NCBI GenBank assembly: GCA_017524725.1
Contig: JAFXUZ010000071.1
Span: forward strand, 1-58,637
From: Clostridia bacterium
Lineage (GTDB): Bacteria; Bacillota; Clostridia; Christensenellales; Aristaeellaceae
Length of the DNA stretch: 58,637 nt
Direction of reading: 5' to 3'
Shown: in pieces, positions 50,746-58,523 of the stretch
Layout: the number at the start of each line of letters is the position of its first letter
How positions within the stretch are numbered: position 1 is the first letter of the stretch
Translations under genes and position numbers: made by a program
Notes under the pieces: model-generated
Database searches by the model: none
What the model saw: the letters and a program-made list of their open reading frames with translations, nothing else
Told to the model about the DNA's origin: nothing

Positions 50746-52388
50746 GCCCCCTCACCGCCTTTCTTTTCGGCGAGGAGTTCCAGGTACAGGATGCCGTCCA
50801 CCTCTCGCGTCCGCGCCGGAACGGGAAGGGCGTCCGCATCCGGGATATGCGCCGCCTCCGTCGCCAGGACGAGGGCGCTCCCCTGCCATGAGACCATCAG
50901 GGAGGAAGCCCTGCCCAAAAGCTGCTCGGCCGCAGCTTCGAAGGCGTCGTAGAGGGCGACCGCCAAAGCGGCGGGAAGGGCCCGCTCCTCCTCCGGCTGC
51001 CGCGCGTCGGTCTGCAGTCCGGCGAGCGACAGGTAGTTCGCGGACTCCCTGAGCGCCAGGAAAAGCGTCTGGGTGGACAGGCTGTCCTGCTCCGCCGCCA
51101 GCAAAAGCAGGTTCGTCTTTCGCTTCACATAGGCGTTCAGCACCGACACCTTTGCCAGCTGGTCCCGGAAGGCCGGCGTGTTCGGTTCCATCTGCGCCAG
51201 CATCCCTTCGATGCGCTGCTGGCAGGGGTACAGGATCGCCGCGATCTCGTGATAGATGCGGTGCCGGGACTGCAGCCAGGCGTCCTTCTCCCGCTGTTCC
51301 GTCTCGGCCCGGATCAGGCTGTTTTCCGATTCGATCAGCTCGTTGGCCTCCGAAAGCCTTTCCTGCGCCCGGTGCACCTCGGCCTCGTCCTCCGTCCAGA
51401 AGGCGTAACCGCCGTTTACCGCCTGCCCGGAAAGCTTCAGGTCCGGCGTAAGGCTTACCGGCGATTTAAGCGCCGCCCGCTTTTGCTCCTCCCCCGCTTC
51501 CAGCGCGTTCCCGGATCGGTATACGGTCCGCAGCGCCCCGTCCGTCACCAGCGCCGGCGTCTGCAGCATCCGGAAAAATCCGGGATAGTCCCCGTTGTGT
51601 GGGATCATCCGGCTGCGGATGCACACCTCGAACACACCCAGCATGCCGAACATGTTTATTTCCGGGTTATTGTACATGCGCGGGATCGGCTTTCCGCCGA
51701 CCGCCAGCGTCTCGAACGCCAGCAGGCCGAACCACAGCGTCACCACGGCGGCCAGGTACTTTAGCGCCTTCCTGTAATGCAGGCCCGCTTCCCTTAATAA
51801 CGTCATAAGGCCGGCGGCAAAGCTCAGGATCATCCAGCCGTAGAGCGCGTAGAACAGCGGCCCTGCTCCATAGGTGCCGGCGTCCACCGCGAACTCGGCC
51901 GGCGGCACCTTCGGCGCATACACCAGGGAATGGAGATCGTTGGTCAGGGCCAGCAGGGAGAGCAGGCCGGGCGGGACAAGCAGCAGCGCCTCCGCCCGTC
52001 GCCCCTCCCTGTCCCCCCTCCGGATGCGCAGGCAGGTCATCAAAAACAGCGTGGGGATCAGCGTCATGGGTACAAAGAACAGGTACACCATATATCGCAT
52101 CACGGCCGGTCCCGTCGCAAAACGGTATTTGAACACCCGCAGCAGCTGATACAGTATCATCAGCAGCGCCGCGGCGACCGTCCCGTTTTTTGCCCCGGAG
52201 GGCAGCAGCCTTGCCCTCACGGACTGGAGCCAATAGATCAGCAGCCCCATAAACACCAGGTAATTGCAGCCCGCCATCAGGGCGTCCACCGCCGGGTCCC
52301 CGGTGCGGGAAAGGGCGTTCGCTATGCCCGCCAGCAGCAGGAAGGCGGCGAAAAGGACGGTGCGGCGCGCGGTCATTCGGTCGTTCAT
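50742..52388 (-). CDS. 7TM sensor protein with degenerate kinase-like C-terminus
   Basis: A 548-residue protein. Seven membrane helices (about 10-270) resemble the histidine-kinase N-terminal 7TM sensor region. A PAS-like part (GFFRMLQTPALVTDGALRTV) comes next, then a coiled coil (about 325-365; ERLSEANELIESENSLIRAE) and a DHp-like helix with RHRIYHEIAAIL. The C-terminal 150 residues have the layout of an ATPase domain, but the N-box lacks its Asn (ALYDAFEAAAEQLL) and no glycine boxes are clear. It is probably a non-catalytic partner of the overlapping kinase. The ATG at 52388 follows GGAGGG; the longer frame upstream covers the promoter. Confidence 0.75.
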   Translation of the reverse strand: MNDRMTARRTVLFAAFLLLAGIANALSRTGDPAVDALMAGCNYLVFMGLLIYWLQSVRARLLPSGAKNGTVAAALLMILYQLLRVFKYRFATGPAVMRYMVYLFFVPMTLIPTLFLMTCLRIRRGDREGRRAEALLLVPPGLLSLLALTNDLHSLVYAPKVPPAEFAVDAGTYGAGPLFYALYGWMILSFAAGLMTLLREAGLHYRKALKYLAAVVTLWFGLLAFETLAVGGKPIPRMYNNPEINMFGMLGVFEVCIRSRMIPHNGDYPGFFRMLQTPALVTDGALRTVYRSGNALEAGEEQKRAALKSPVSLTPDLKLSGQAVNGGYAFWTEDEAEVHRAQERLSEANELIESENSLIRAETEQREKDAWLQSRHRIYHEIAAILYPCQQRIEGMLAQMEPNTPAFRDQLAKVSVLNAYVKRKTNLLLLAAEQDSLSTQTLFLALRESANYLSLAGLQTDARQPEEERALPAALAVALYDAFEAAAEQLLGRASSLMVSWQGSALVLATEAAHIPDADALPVPARTREVDGILYLELLAEKKGGEGA

Positions 52389-52427
52389 CGCTTTACCCTC
52401 CCCCGGATAAGACTTGTTTCCCGTCTG

Positions 52428-52456
52428 ATCATAACACATCCGGCAGCGGGTTTCCA
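52428..52456 (-). promoter_or_regulatory. promoter of the 7TM sensor-kinase unit
   Basis: Minus strand: TGGAAA (52456-52451), a 17-bp spacer and TATGAT (52433-52428), 40 bp before the start codon at 52388. Confidence 0.5.
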
Positions 52457-52502
52457 CCGGTCCGGCTCCCAGTCGTGACCGCAAAAAGCATTTCAGCGCC
52501 CG

Positions 52503-52544
52503 AAAAAAGCGCCCCATCCCATATTGGGATGAAACGCTCTTTTT
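52503..52544 (-). terminator. terminator of the CHAP-domain gene
   Basis: Minus strand: a stem with CATCCC/GGGATG at its core and GCG pairing outside, followed by TTTTTT (52508-52503). It lies 38 bp after the CHAP gene stop and insulates the sensor-kinase unit from it. Confidence 0.75.
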
Positions 52545-52581
52545 CACAGGGGATGCGGCAGCATAACAAGACAGGTCGTTC

Positions 52582-54546
52582 TTATTCCGGGAGCAATACA
52601 AACGCAAGACCTTTTTCTTCCGCAAAAGCATGCGCTGCCGAATTCTCACTGCAATAAACAACCATTGAACTGCTGCAGCCATCGAAAGCGTCTGCACTGA
52701 TCGTGCTCGTCCCTCCATAGATCCTCACAGCCGTCAACGAAGGGCAGTCTGCAAAAGCCCTGCTGCCGATACTGACGCATTGCGGCGGTATCGTGACGGT
52801 CACAATGCCGTTATCGCCCATAAATGCCTCAGATTCAATAGCCATTAAGGATTCCGGCAATACCAGCATTTGAAGCGGAGTCCATTGAGCAATCAACGTC
52901 GAACCCCCGTGGCGCGTATAGGCATCTCCCGGTTGATAAATGACGGGCGGTCCTATGACCGCGGCTTTCCATCCGGCAAAAGTGTAACCGAAGCGCAGAG
53001 GTATCTTGTCAGAAATGGTCGTTGAACCAGTAAAGACCTGATCCTCGGGGATATTCCAGGTATCCTTACCGTTTGGATCATACCTGATGGTATATACTTC
53101 TTCCGGAATATTGACGTTGAACACCTTTCCAAGCGTATGCTCATCTTTATTTTGTGCGTCAATGGCGTATACCCGCAGTTCCGCGTCACCATTGATCGTC
53201 GTACTCAGTATCGCGGAAAATCCGTGATTCTCACCGCAGCCAAATGCATCATCCACATCACTGCGTTCTTTGTTTGCAGGCGTGCTCCCTATATAGGTCG
53301 CATTGCCGTCCTGGACCAGGTACACATGAATATCCGTGCTTGCTTCAGTATCGTCCGGGTCATAAGCCCAGCCGCGGACAGAGGCGTATCCGGCCCACGT
53401 CATAACCTCGTCAACGTTCATCACCGGAAGATTGTTTTTCCGCCAGATGGCGTAAAGGATCATGCTTTTGTCTTCTGTATACTCATCCCCCGGCTGATAA
53501 GCGGCAATTTCAGAAGAAGCGCCGACGGCCCAGCCGATAAAATAGTATCCGGCGCGCGCAGGGATCGTACTGCTCAGAGTTAAGCTTACGCCCGTTGTTT
53601 TCAACTGTGTCTCAGGTGCGCCGGAACCGCCGTTTGCGTCATACCTGACGCTATAGGCTGACGGAACAATATTGACTGTTTTAATGTCCCCCAGCATATG
53701 AAGGCTGCTGTCCTGACGGTCGATGGCATAGGCCCAGATCTCCGCTTCGCCTGTCAGGTTCGTTTTAAGCGTAGCGGCAAAGCCGTGATATGCGCCATAG
53801 CCAAATACATCGTCAACATCCTTGCGATACCCGTCAGCCGTTGCATGGCCCAGGAAAACCGCAGATCCGTTCTGGATGGCGTAAATATGCACATCAACGC
53901 TTTCATCGGTCCGATCCGTGTCACAAGCCCAGCCCCTGACAAAAACTTCGTCACCTGAAGAAGAAACTTCATCGACCCTGATCGTCGGACGTGTGTTGCT
54001 GCTGACATCCAGGTAGATATAGCCCTGGAATGTCCCGACATAATTTGAAGGATTTACATTTTCTCTCACCCGAAAATACTTTCCATTTGGATAATTATAG
54101 CCCCAATTCGATTCGGAAATTGTTATGGTGCCATTGCTGTTGACTTTTTCCACAAATGCAACATGCCCGTTGCCACCCTCCACGCTCCAGCACGCAATGG
54201 AACCGGCTCTAGGCGTCGTTTTGTTTTTTTGATATTGCGTAACATTATTATACCAGGTCCCGGCATTTCCCAAATAAGCAAGGCCTGTGGGGCGATATCC
54301 AAGCACTTCCCAGGCCCTGCCAAACACATACCAGGTACAATTGCCATAATAGATCCCATCATTTTTATATAAACCGCCGGGATAAGGGTTTTCACTGTTA
54401 CTCTTAATGAAAAACTCCCATCCCGGATTGCTTTTTAATGGCGCCGCCGATCTTTCCGTCATGGCAAGGGCTGCGGAAGAGAGCAGCAGCAGGATGATTA
54501 CCGCCAGAAGAAGCCCCAGTGATTTTTTATTTCGCCTGAAAAGCAT
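52582..54546 (-). CDS. secreted CHAP-domain protein with InlB repeats and LRR-type C-terminal module
   Basis: A 654-residue exported protein. After a signal peptide (to about 29) comes a CHAP amidase/endopeptidase domain: GNCTWYVFGRAW (Cys about 70), GHVAFVEKV (His about 128) and ISESNWG. Two related beta modules carrying the motif VRGWAYDPDDT or VRGWACDTDRT (about 195-285 and 380-470) alternate with two InlB_B-like repeats (RYDANGGSG; RYDPNGKDT, each closing with an AxW). The C-terminus is LRR_5-like: LPESLMAIESEAFMG, then an end cap ENSAAHAFAEEKGLAF. G+C is clearly lower than in flanking genes. The second ATG (54546) fits GGAGG best; 54549 is the alternative. It likely cleaves peptidoglycan. 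Confidence 0.88.
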   Translation of the reverse strand: MLFRRNKKSLGLLLAVIILLLLSSAALAMTERSAAPLKSNPGWEFFIKSNSENPYPGGLYKNDGIYYGNCTWYVFGRAWEVLGYRPTGLAYLGNAGTWYNNVTQYQKNKTTPRAGSIACWSVEGGNGHVAFVEKVNSNGTITISESNWGYNYPNGKYFRVRENVNPSNYVGTFQGYIYLDVSSNTRPTIRVDEVSSSGDEVFVRGWACDTDRTDESVDVHIYAIQNGSAVFLGHATADGYRKDVDDVFGYGAYHGFAATLKTNLTGEAEIWAYAIDRQDSSLHMLGDIKTVNIVPSAYSVRYDANGGSGAPETQLKTTGVSLTLSSTIPARAGYYFIGWAVGASSEIAAYQPGDEYTEDKSMILYAIWRKNNLPVMNVDEVMTWAGYASVRGWAYDPDDTEASTDIHVYLVQDGNATYIGSTPANKERSDVDDAFGCGENHGFSAILSTTINGDAELRVYAIDAQNKDEHTLGKVFNVNIPEEVYTIRYDPNGKDTWNIPEDQVFTGSTTISDKIPLRFGYTFAGWKAAVIGPPVIYQPGDAYTRHGGSTLIAQWTPLQMLVLPESLMAIESEAFMGDNGIVTVTIPPQCVSIGSRAFADCPSLTAVRIYGGTSTISADAFDGCSSSMVVYCSENSAAHAFAEEKGLAFVLLPE

Positions 54547-54611
54547 CATATCACCTCCATCGACCCAATAGCCTTCCTCTGTTCAGGTCCATAAAACTAT
54601 AATTCAAAGCC

Positions 54612-54641
54612 ATTGTATCATGGCATTTTATCCCTGATCAA
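54612..54641 (-). promoter_or_regulatory. promoter of the CHAP-domain gene
   Basis: Minus strand: TTGATC (54641-54636), an 18-bp spacer and TACAAT (54617-54612), about 65 bp before the start codon. Confidence 0.5.
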
Positions 54642-54941
54642 GGTTTTGCTTTGTTCTTTTTCATACAGTCATGGGCCTGGACTTCACAGTCACTGTGATC
54701 ATTCCACAGATTGTGTCTGCCTGATTTACACTTAACCTTTTCACTGCCGGGTGTTTTTTTGCGCTTTTTCCGGCCATTGTTTTCCGTGCACTTCGGGTCC
54801 CCGTGCGCAGGGAAGGCTTACGAGGTCTTCCTTGCTGCGGGTTTCATAATGGGAGAGAATGGGCATTCCGCCATCATACGCTGCTTTCCGGCGTATGCGG
54901 CATCCGCCGCCTTCAGCAACGCTGACTGGTCTCCCACCAAT
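54642..54941. other. 300-bp stretch without a recognisable gene
   Basis: Between the CHAP gene promoter and the end of the doc-like gene. A plus-strand frame from 54711 is open but continues antisense through doc, has no ribosome-binding site and resembles nothing known. I see no RNA gene and no clear terminator for doc. Confidence 0.5.
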
Positions 54942-55319
54942 TTATGCCTTGTGATCCAGGACCCATTGAAGCAGTTCCTCATATCCCATCCTGCCCGAAG
55001 CGACAGAAAGGCCGATATCTACCAATTCGTCATCGGTACATTGCAGACGGATCCCGTTCATTTCGAGGAAAGAAAGCATGATATACACACCGATCCGCTT
55101 GTTTCCATCCACAAAAGCATGGTTTGAGATCAGTGTAAAACCAAGTCTCGCGCCTTTTTCTTCTTTGGTCGGATAAAATTCCTGATCGCCAAATCCGGCA
55201 AAAGCTCCTTCAAGCGCCGATTCCAACAGGCCTTCGTCCCTTACACCAATGCTTCCGCCAGTCGCTTCGCCCATGATCTGATGCAGCAGCAATACTTTCT
55301 CTTTTGAAAACCTGATCAT
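54942..55319 (-). CDS. doc: Fic/Doc-type death-on-curing toxin
   Basis: A 125-residue Doc-family protein. The Fic-type motif NHAFVDGNKRIG (His67 at its core) is complete, matching the HxFx(D/E)GNKR signature of Doc toxins that modify proteins with a nucleotide or phosphate; phage P1 Doc phosphorylates EF-Tu. SIGVRDEGLLESALEGAF is the typical preceding helix block. The ATG overlaps the antitoxin stop codon by four bases (ATGA), the standard antitoxin-first arrangement. The motif is intact, so it should be active if not neutralised. G+C is somewhat low, suggesting an acquired module. Confidence 0.92.
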   Translation of the reverse strand: MIRFSKEKVLLLHQIMGEATGGSIGVRDEGLLESALEGAFAGFGDQEFYPTKEEKGARLGFTLISNHAFVDGNKRIGVYIMLSFLEMNGIRLQCTDDELVDIGLSVASGRMGYEELLQWVLDHKA

Positions 55320-55558
55320 TTAGCAAGCTCCTCAAACGCAGCCCGGTGTTCCCTCAGGATCCTTCTGGCGACAAATTCCAGCTTTTCGTCCTCGCTCATT
55401 TCTATCTGTGGTTCGGTATCCAGATCGATCACGAGCAGCTTGGGACGGTTGTTTTTGAACACGACGACTCTCCCCCGTTTTTCGGCAAGCCTTGCCACCC
55501 GGGAAAAATTCTGGTTCGCCTCTGTTGCTGTCACGATCGAATTTGTATCAATATTCAT
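55316..55558 (-). CDS. Phd/YefM-type antitoxin
   Basis: An 80-residue antitoxin of the Phd/YefM family. The N-terminal DNA-binding part begins with SIVTATEANQNFSRVARLAE and continues VVVFKNNRPKLLVIDL, characteristic of the family. The C-terminal helix (about 50-80) would bind and block the Doc active site. GGAGG lies nine bases before the ATG. It is the first gene of the phd-doc operon and probably binds the small palindrome in its own promoter. Confidence 0.9.
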   Translation of the reverse strand: MNIDTNSIVTATEANQNFSRVARLAEKRGRVVVFKNNRPKLLVIDLDTEPQIEMSEDEKLEFVARRILREHRAAFEELAK

Positions 55559-55582
55559 GCGCTCATCCCTCCTTTAGATAAC

Positions 55583-55611
55583 ATTATATCACATATTTTA
55601 TGTATAATACA
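55583..55611 (-). promoter_or_regulatory. phd-doc promoter with palindrome in the spacer
   Basis: Minus strand: TGTATT (55611-55606), a 17-bp spacer and perfect TATAAT (55588-55583). ACATA-TTT-TATGT (55591-55603) lies in the spacer, a likely Phd operator. The -35 is weak. Confidence 0.5.
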
Positions 55612-55694
55612 GCCTATATTTCCCGGAAATTATTGATCCGGATACGCTGCAATGATGATCCCGGGCATCACAGCAATCCCTTTCCCCCACAAAA

Positions 55695-55725
55695 GCGAAC
55701 CCCCGGCCGTCACCGGTCCGGGGGT
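55695..55725 (-). terminator. terminator of the MATE gene
   Basis: ACCCCCGG (55699-55706) pairs with CCGGGGGT (55718-55725). On the minus strand TTCGCTTTTG follows, a weak U-rich tail. It lies about 70 bp after the stop. Confidence 0.5.
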
Positions 55726-55791
55726 CTCTCCAACGAAATATCTTGTTTATACAACCGTTGCCCGGTCCTTCTCAATTCTCCGCCGTGCCGT

Positions 55792-57174
55792 TCAGGAAAA
55801 CCTCTTCACCGCGCTCAGGCGGCCCGCACCCCGGACGCCTTCCCGCTTTTTCCTCCAGGAGATATAGCGCAGGACGCAGGAGGAGCCCGCCAGCAGCCAG
55901 GTGACGCCCGCGGTGATCCAGATGGACCAGACCCCGGCGGTCGTGAAATGCAGCAGAAGCAGCGGCAGGCCGACGCGGCCGGCGATCTCGACGATGCCGT
56001 TGATAAAGGAGAAGAACGCGTCCCCCACGCCGTTCAGCACGCCCCGGGTCACATAGATCACGCCCAGGAACACATAGAACAGACTGGTGATCCTCAGGGC
56101 CCTGCTGCCCATGGCCACCACCTCCGGCTCGTGGACGAACAGGCCCACCAGGCTTTCGCCGCATGTCTGCATCATCAGCGTCATGCCGCAGGCCAGGGCC
56201 ATCATGGCCAGCAGGCTGTCCCGGAATCCGGCGCGGATCCGGTCCCCTTTCCCGGCCCCCATGTTCTGCCCCGCGTAGGTGGAAAGGGCCATGCTCATGG
56301 ATCCGAAGGGCTGCTGCACCAGTTGTTCCAGCCGGTTCGTGGCCGTGTAGGACGCCATGGCCGTCGGCCCGAAGGAATTCACCACCGACTGCAGCGCGGT
56401 GGTGGAAATGGCGATCAGGCTCCACTGCAGCGCCAGCGGAAGGCCCAGGCGCACCGCGCTTTTTGATATCTCCCGGTCGAAGGCGCGGCACTCCCTGTTG
56501 ACGCGGAAATAGGCGTTATGCCGGTAGGCGTACACCAGGGAACCCATGCCGGAAAGCAATTGTGAAAGCATGGTCGCCAGCGCCGCCCCGAACACGCCCA
56601 TGCCGAAAACGCCCACAAACGTTAGGTCCAGCGCCACGTTGGTCACGCAGGACACCACCAGGAAGCACAGCGGCGTGCGGGAATCCCCCAGGGCGCGCTG
56701 CATGGACGCGGCGTAATTATACACCGCGACAAGCGGCACCGAGGCCGAGGTCATCCGCATGTATACGATGGCATCCGGCAGTATCTCCTGCGGCGTGCCC
56801 ATCCAGGAAAGCACCGTTGGCACCATCAGGAAGGCTGTCAGGCCGGTCACAAGGGAGGCCGCCAGCATGATATACGCCGAATTGGCGATGGCCCTGCATA
56901 CCATGTCGTGCTTTTTGGCGCCGAAATACTGCGCCGTCACAATGCCGCAGCCGCCGCTGATGCCGCTGAAGAAGGAGAAAAACAGAAAGGAGATGGAGCC
57001 CGTCGCCCCGACGGCGGCCAGGGCGTTGGCACCCAGCAGCCGGCCCACGATCATGGAATCCGCCAGGTTATACGCCTGCTGAAAAAGGTTGCCTATCAAT
57101 AGCGGCAGCGCGAAAACGGAAAGCAGCTTCAGGGGGCTGCCCTCCGTCATGTTCATGGTCGAGTTCATTTTCAT
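55792..57174 (-). CDS. MATE family multidrug/sodium antiporter
   Basis: A 460-residue inner-membrane exporter with about twelve helices in two halves. The N-terminus (SPLKLLSVFALPLLIGNLFQ), MIVGRLLGANALAAVGATGS, the ISGGCGIVTAQYFGAKK region and the second half (FGPTAMASYTATNRLEQL, then NMGAGKGDRI) are typical of the MATE group annotated as DinF/NorM-like in Firmicutes. Members expel cationic drugs or metabolites in exchange for Na+ or H+. GGAGG lies seven bases before the ATG. It is divergent from the AraC-type gene across a 310-bp gap, so that regulator may control it; this is inference from position. Confidence 0.93.
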   Translation of the reverse strand: MKMNSTMNMTEGSPLKLLSVFALPLLIGNLFQQAYNLADSMIVGRLLGANALAAVGATGSISFLFFSFFSGISGGCGIVTAQYFGAKKHDMVCRAIANSAYIMLAASLVTGLTAFLMVPTVLSWMGTPQEILPDAIVYMRMTSASVPLVAVYNYAASMQRALGDSRTPLCFLVVSCVTNVALDLTFVGVFGMGVFGAALATMLSQLLSGMGSLVYAYRHNAYFRVNRECRAFDREISKSAVRLGLPLALQWSLIAISTTALQSVVNSFGPTAMASYTATNRLEQLVQQPFGSMSMALSTYAGQNMGAGKGDRIRAGFRDSLLAMMALACGMTLMMQTCGESLVGLFVHEPEVVAMGSRALRITSLFYVFLGVIYVTRGVLNGVGDAFFSFINGIVEIAGRVGLPLLLLHFTTAGVWSIWITAGVTWLLAGSSCVLRYISWRKKREGVRGAGRLSAVKRFS

Positions 57175-57406
57175 GGAATATCCTCCCCGACGGATGCGGA
57201 CCCGCGAGGCGCGCGCCCGGTTTGCCGGAAAATGCGCTTCGACCGGGATCCATCGCCTGCCGTTTTACGGCGTTCGGACAGCGGGGCCATAAAAGCCCCG
57301 CTGCAGCCGCCATTCTATAGGAAAACGTTCCTTTCCGCTCTTCATTTTTTGACCGCGCGCTTCCTATTTTTTGTTCCCCGCGCCGGCGCATGGAAACAAA
57401 AACCCC
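57175..57406. other. divergent intergenic region between MATE and AraC genes
   Basis: Contains AGCGGGGC (57280-57287) pairing with GCCCCGCT (57295-57302), which would form a hairpin in the MATE leader, and an AGGAA-AACG-TTCCT palindrome near 57318. A TAGAAT-like -10 for MATE may lie near 57312-57317, but its -35 is poor. No gene is seen. Confidence 0.4.
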
Positions 57407-57435
57407 TTGACTTCCCGGCCTCTCCCGGATTTAAT
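57407..57435 (+). promoter_or_regulatory. promoter of the AraC-type gene
   Basis: TTGACT (57407-57412), a 17-bp spacer and TTTAAT (57430-57435), 50 bp before the ATG at 57485. Confidence 0.6.
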
Positions 57436-57484
57436 ATTCGTAAGGCATCTCACTTAAAAACAGCCGTGCATCGGAGGGATCAGC

Positions 57485-58357
57485 ATGGACCTGAGCCAGT
57501 ACGAAAACTATGATTTTGACCGGGTGAGCGCGTTCAACCTGGCCACCGGGTACAAGGAACGCTCCTACCAGGCCCATTGGCATTCCTACGGCGAATTCGT
57601 CCTGGCAGGCCCGGGAGAGACCAACCTGTTCATGGTGGACCGGCAGGAATACGAATTGTCCGAAGGGGATTTCCTGCTTGCCTGGCCCATGGAAGTGCAC
57701 GCGATCATCGACGCGGACAGGCAGGAGGCGCTGATCATCCAGTTCAGCAACGCCTTCATGAATTCCCTGTTCGACCTGCAGCGCATCATGCGCTTTTACA
57801 GGAACGTGCACGCGCTGCGCGCCATCTCCCATCCGCGCCTTGTCTCGGAGCTCCAGGCTATCGCCGGCAGGATGAAGGAGATCTATTTTTCTTCCGGGGC
57901 GGACCGGGAGCTCCGCTGCTGCATGCTGCTGATGGAGTTCATGCTGAAAATGGACGAACACCGGGAGGAATTCGCCCCCGACGTCAAGAACGCGGATCCC
58001 TCCGGCTACGCGGAAACAGTCAGGCACCGCCTGATCGCGGTGACGGACCATATCCGGCACAACCTGACGGCGGACGACCTTTCCCAGAGCACCATGTCGA
58101 AAATGGCCGGGATCAGCAGGGATTATTTTTCCCGTGTGTTCCGGGACGTGACCGGGATGAACTACAGCAAGTGGCTGAACATGATCCGCCTGGAAAAGGC
58201 CACCGAGCTCCTGGCCGACAAGGAACGGACGCTGACCGAGATCGCCATGCTTTCCGGATTCCAGAGCATTTCCAGCTTCAACCGGGTATTCCGGGAGGAA
58301 AAGGGCGTATCCCCCAGCGAATACCGCACGCTTTTTGTTCCGTCCGGGGCGAAGTAA
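57485..58357 (+). CDS. AraC family transcriptional regulator
   Basis: A 290-residue regulator. The N-terminal half is a cupin-like sensor domain (YQAHWHSYGEFVLAGPGE, then YELSEGDFLLAWPMEVHAI), probably binding a sugar or other small ligand. The C-terminal 100 residues contain two helix-turn-helix motifs: TMSKMAGISRDYFSRVFRDV and the family block EIAMLSGFQSISSFNRVFRE followed by KGVSPSEYR. GGAGG lies seven bases before the ATG. It is transcribed away from the MATE transporter. Its target is unknown; the adjacent transporter is the first candidate. Confidence 0.92.
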   Translation: MDLSQYENYDFDRVSAFNLATGYKERSYQAHWHSYGEFVLAGPGETNLFMVDRQEYELSEGDFLLAWPMEVHAIIDADRQEALIIQFSNAFMNSLFDLQRIMRFYRNVHALRAISHPRLVSELQAIAGRMKEIYFSSGADRELRCCMLLMEFMLKMDEHREEFAPDVKNADPSGYAETVRHRLIAVTDHIRHNLTADDLSQSTMSKMAGISRDYFSRVFRDVTGMNYSKWLNMIRLEKATELLADKERTLTEIAMLSGFQSISSFNRVFREEKGVSPSEYRTLFVPSGAK

Positions 58358-58384
58358 TAATATCGGGATATGGGAAGATGCGCC

Positions 58385-58406
58385 GGGGGGAGAAAGAGGC
58401 TTTTTG
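58385..58406. repeat. partial copy of the 40.7-kb repeat arm
   Basis: GGGGGGAGAAAGAGGCTTTTTG differs from the left arm of the nth hairpin (GGGGGGAGAAGGGGGCTTTTTG at 40747-40768) by about two bases. It lies 27 bp after the AraC stop. It supports a dispersed intergenic repeat family placed behind genes. Confidence 0.45.
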
Positions 58407-58456
58407 TAATGTTATGCCCTCATACAATGGGCATCGATAGAATCAAAAGCCAGCAA

Positions 58457-58490
58457 ACCCCGGGGAGCAGCGCAAATTCGTCCCCGGGGT
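58457..58490 (-). terminator. terminator of the partial gene at the window end
   Basis: ACCCCGGGGA (58457-58466) pairs with TCCCCGGGGT (58481-58490). On the minus strand TTTGCTGGCTTTT follows. It lies 34 bp after the stop of the gene entering from the right. Confidence 0.6.
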
Positions 58491-58523
58491 GTTTGGTCTT
58501 CATGTTTCAGGTAAAAGCCGCTG

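Noticed and set aside
41832..54546. LPXTG sorting signals in the surface proteins
   Set aside because: I looked at the C-termini of the three large secreted proteins; none has LPXTG, a hydrophobic tail or a basic end.
54711..55127. Plus-strand open frame over the gap and doc
   Set aside because: It runs antisense through doc, lacks a ribosome-binding site and matches nothing known.
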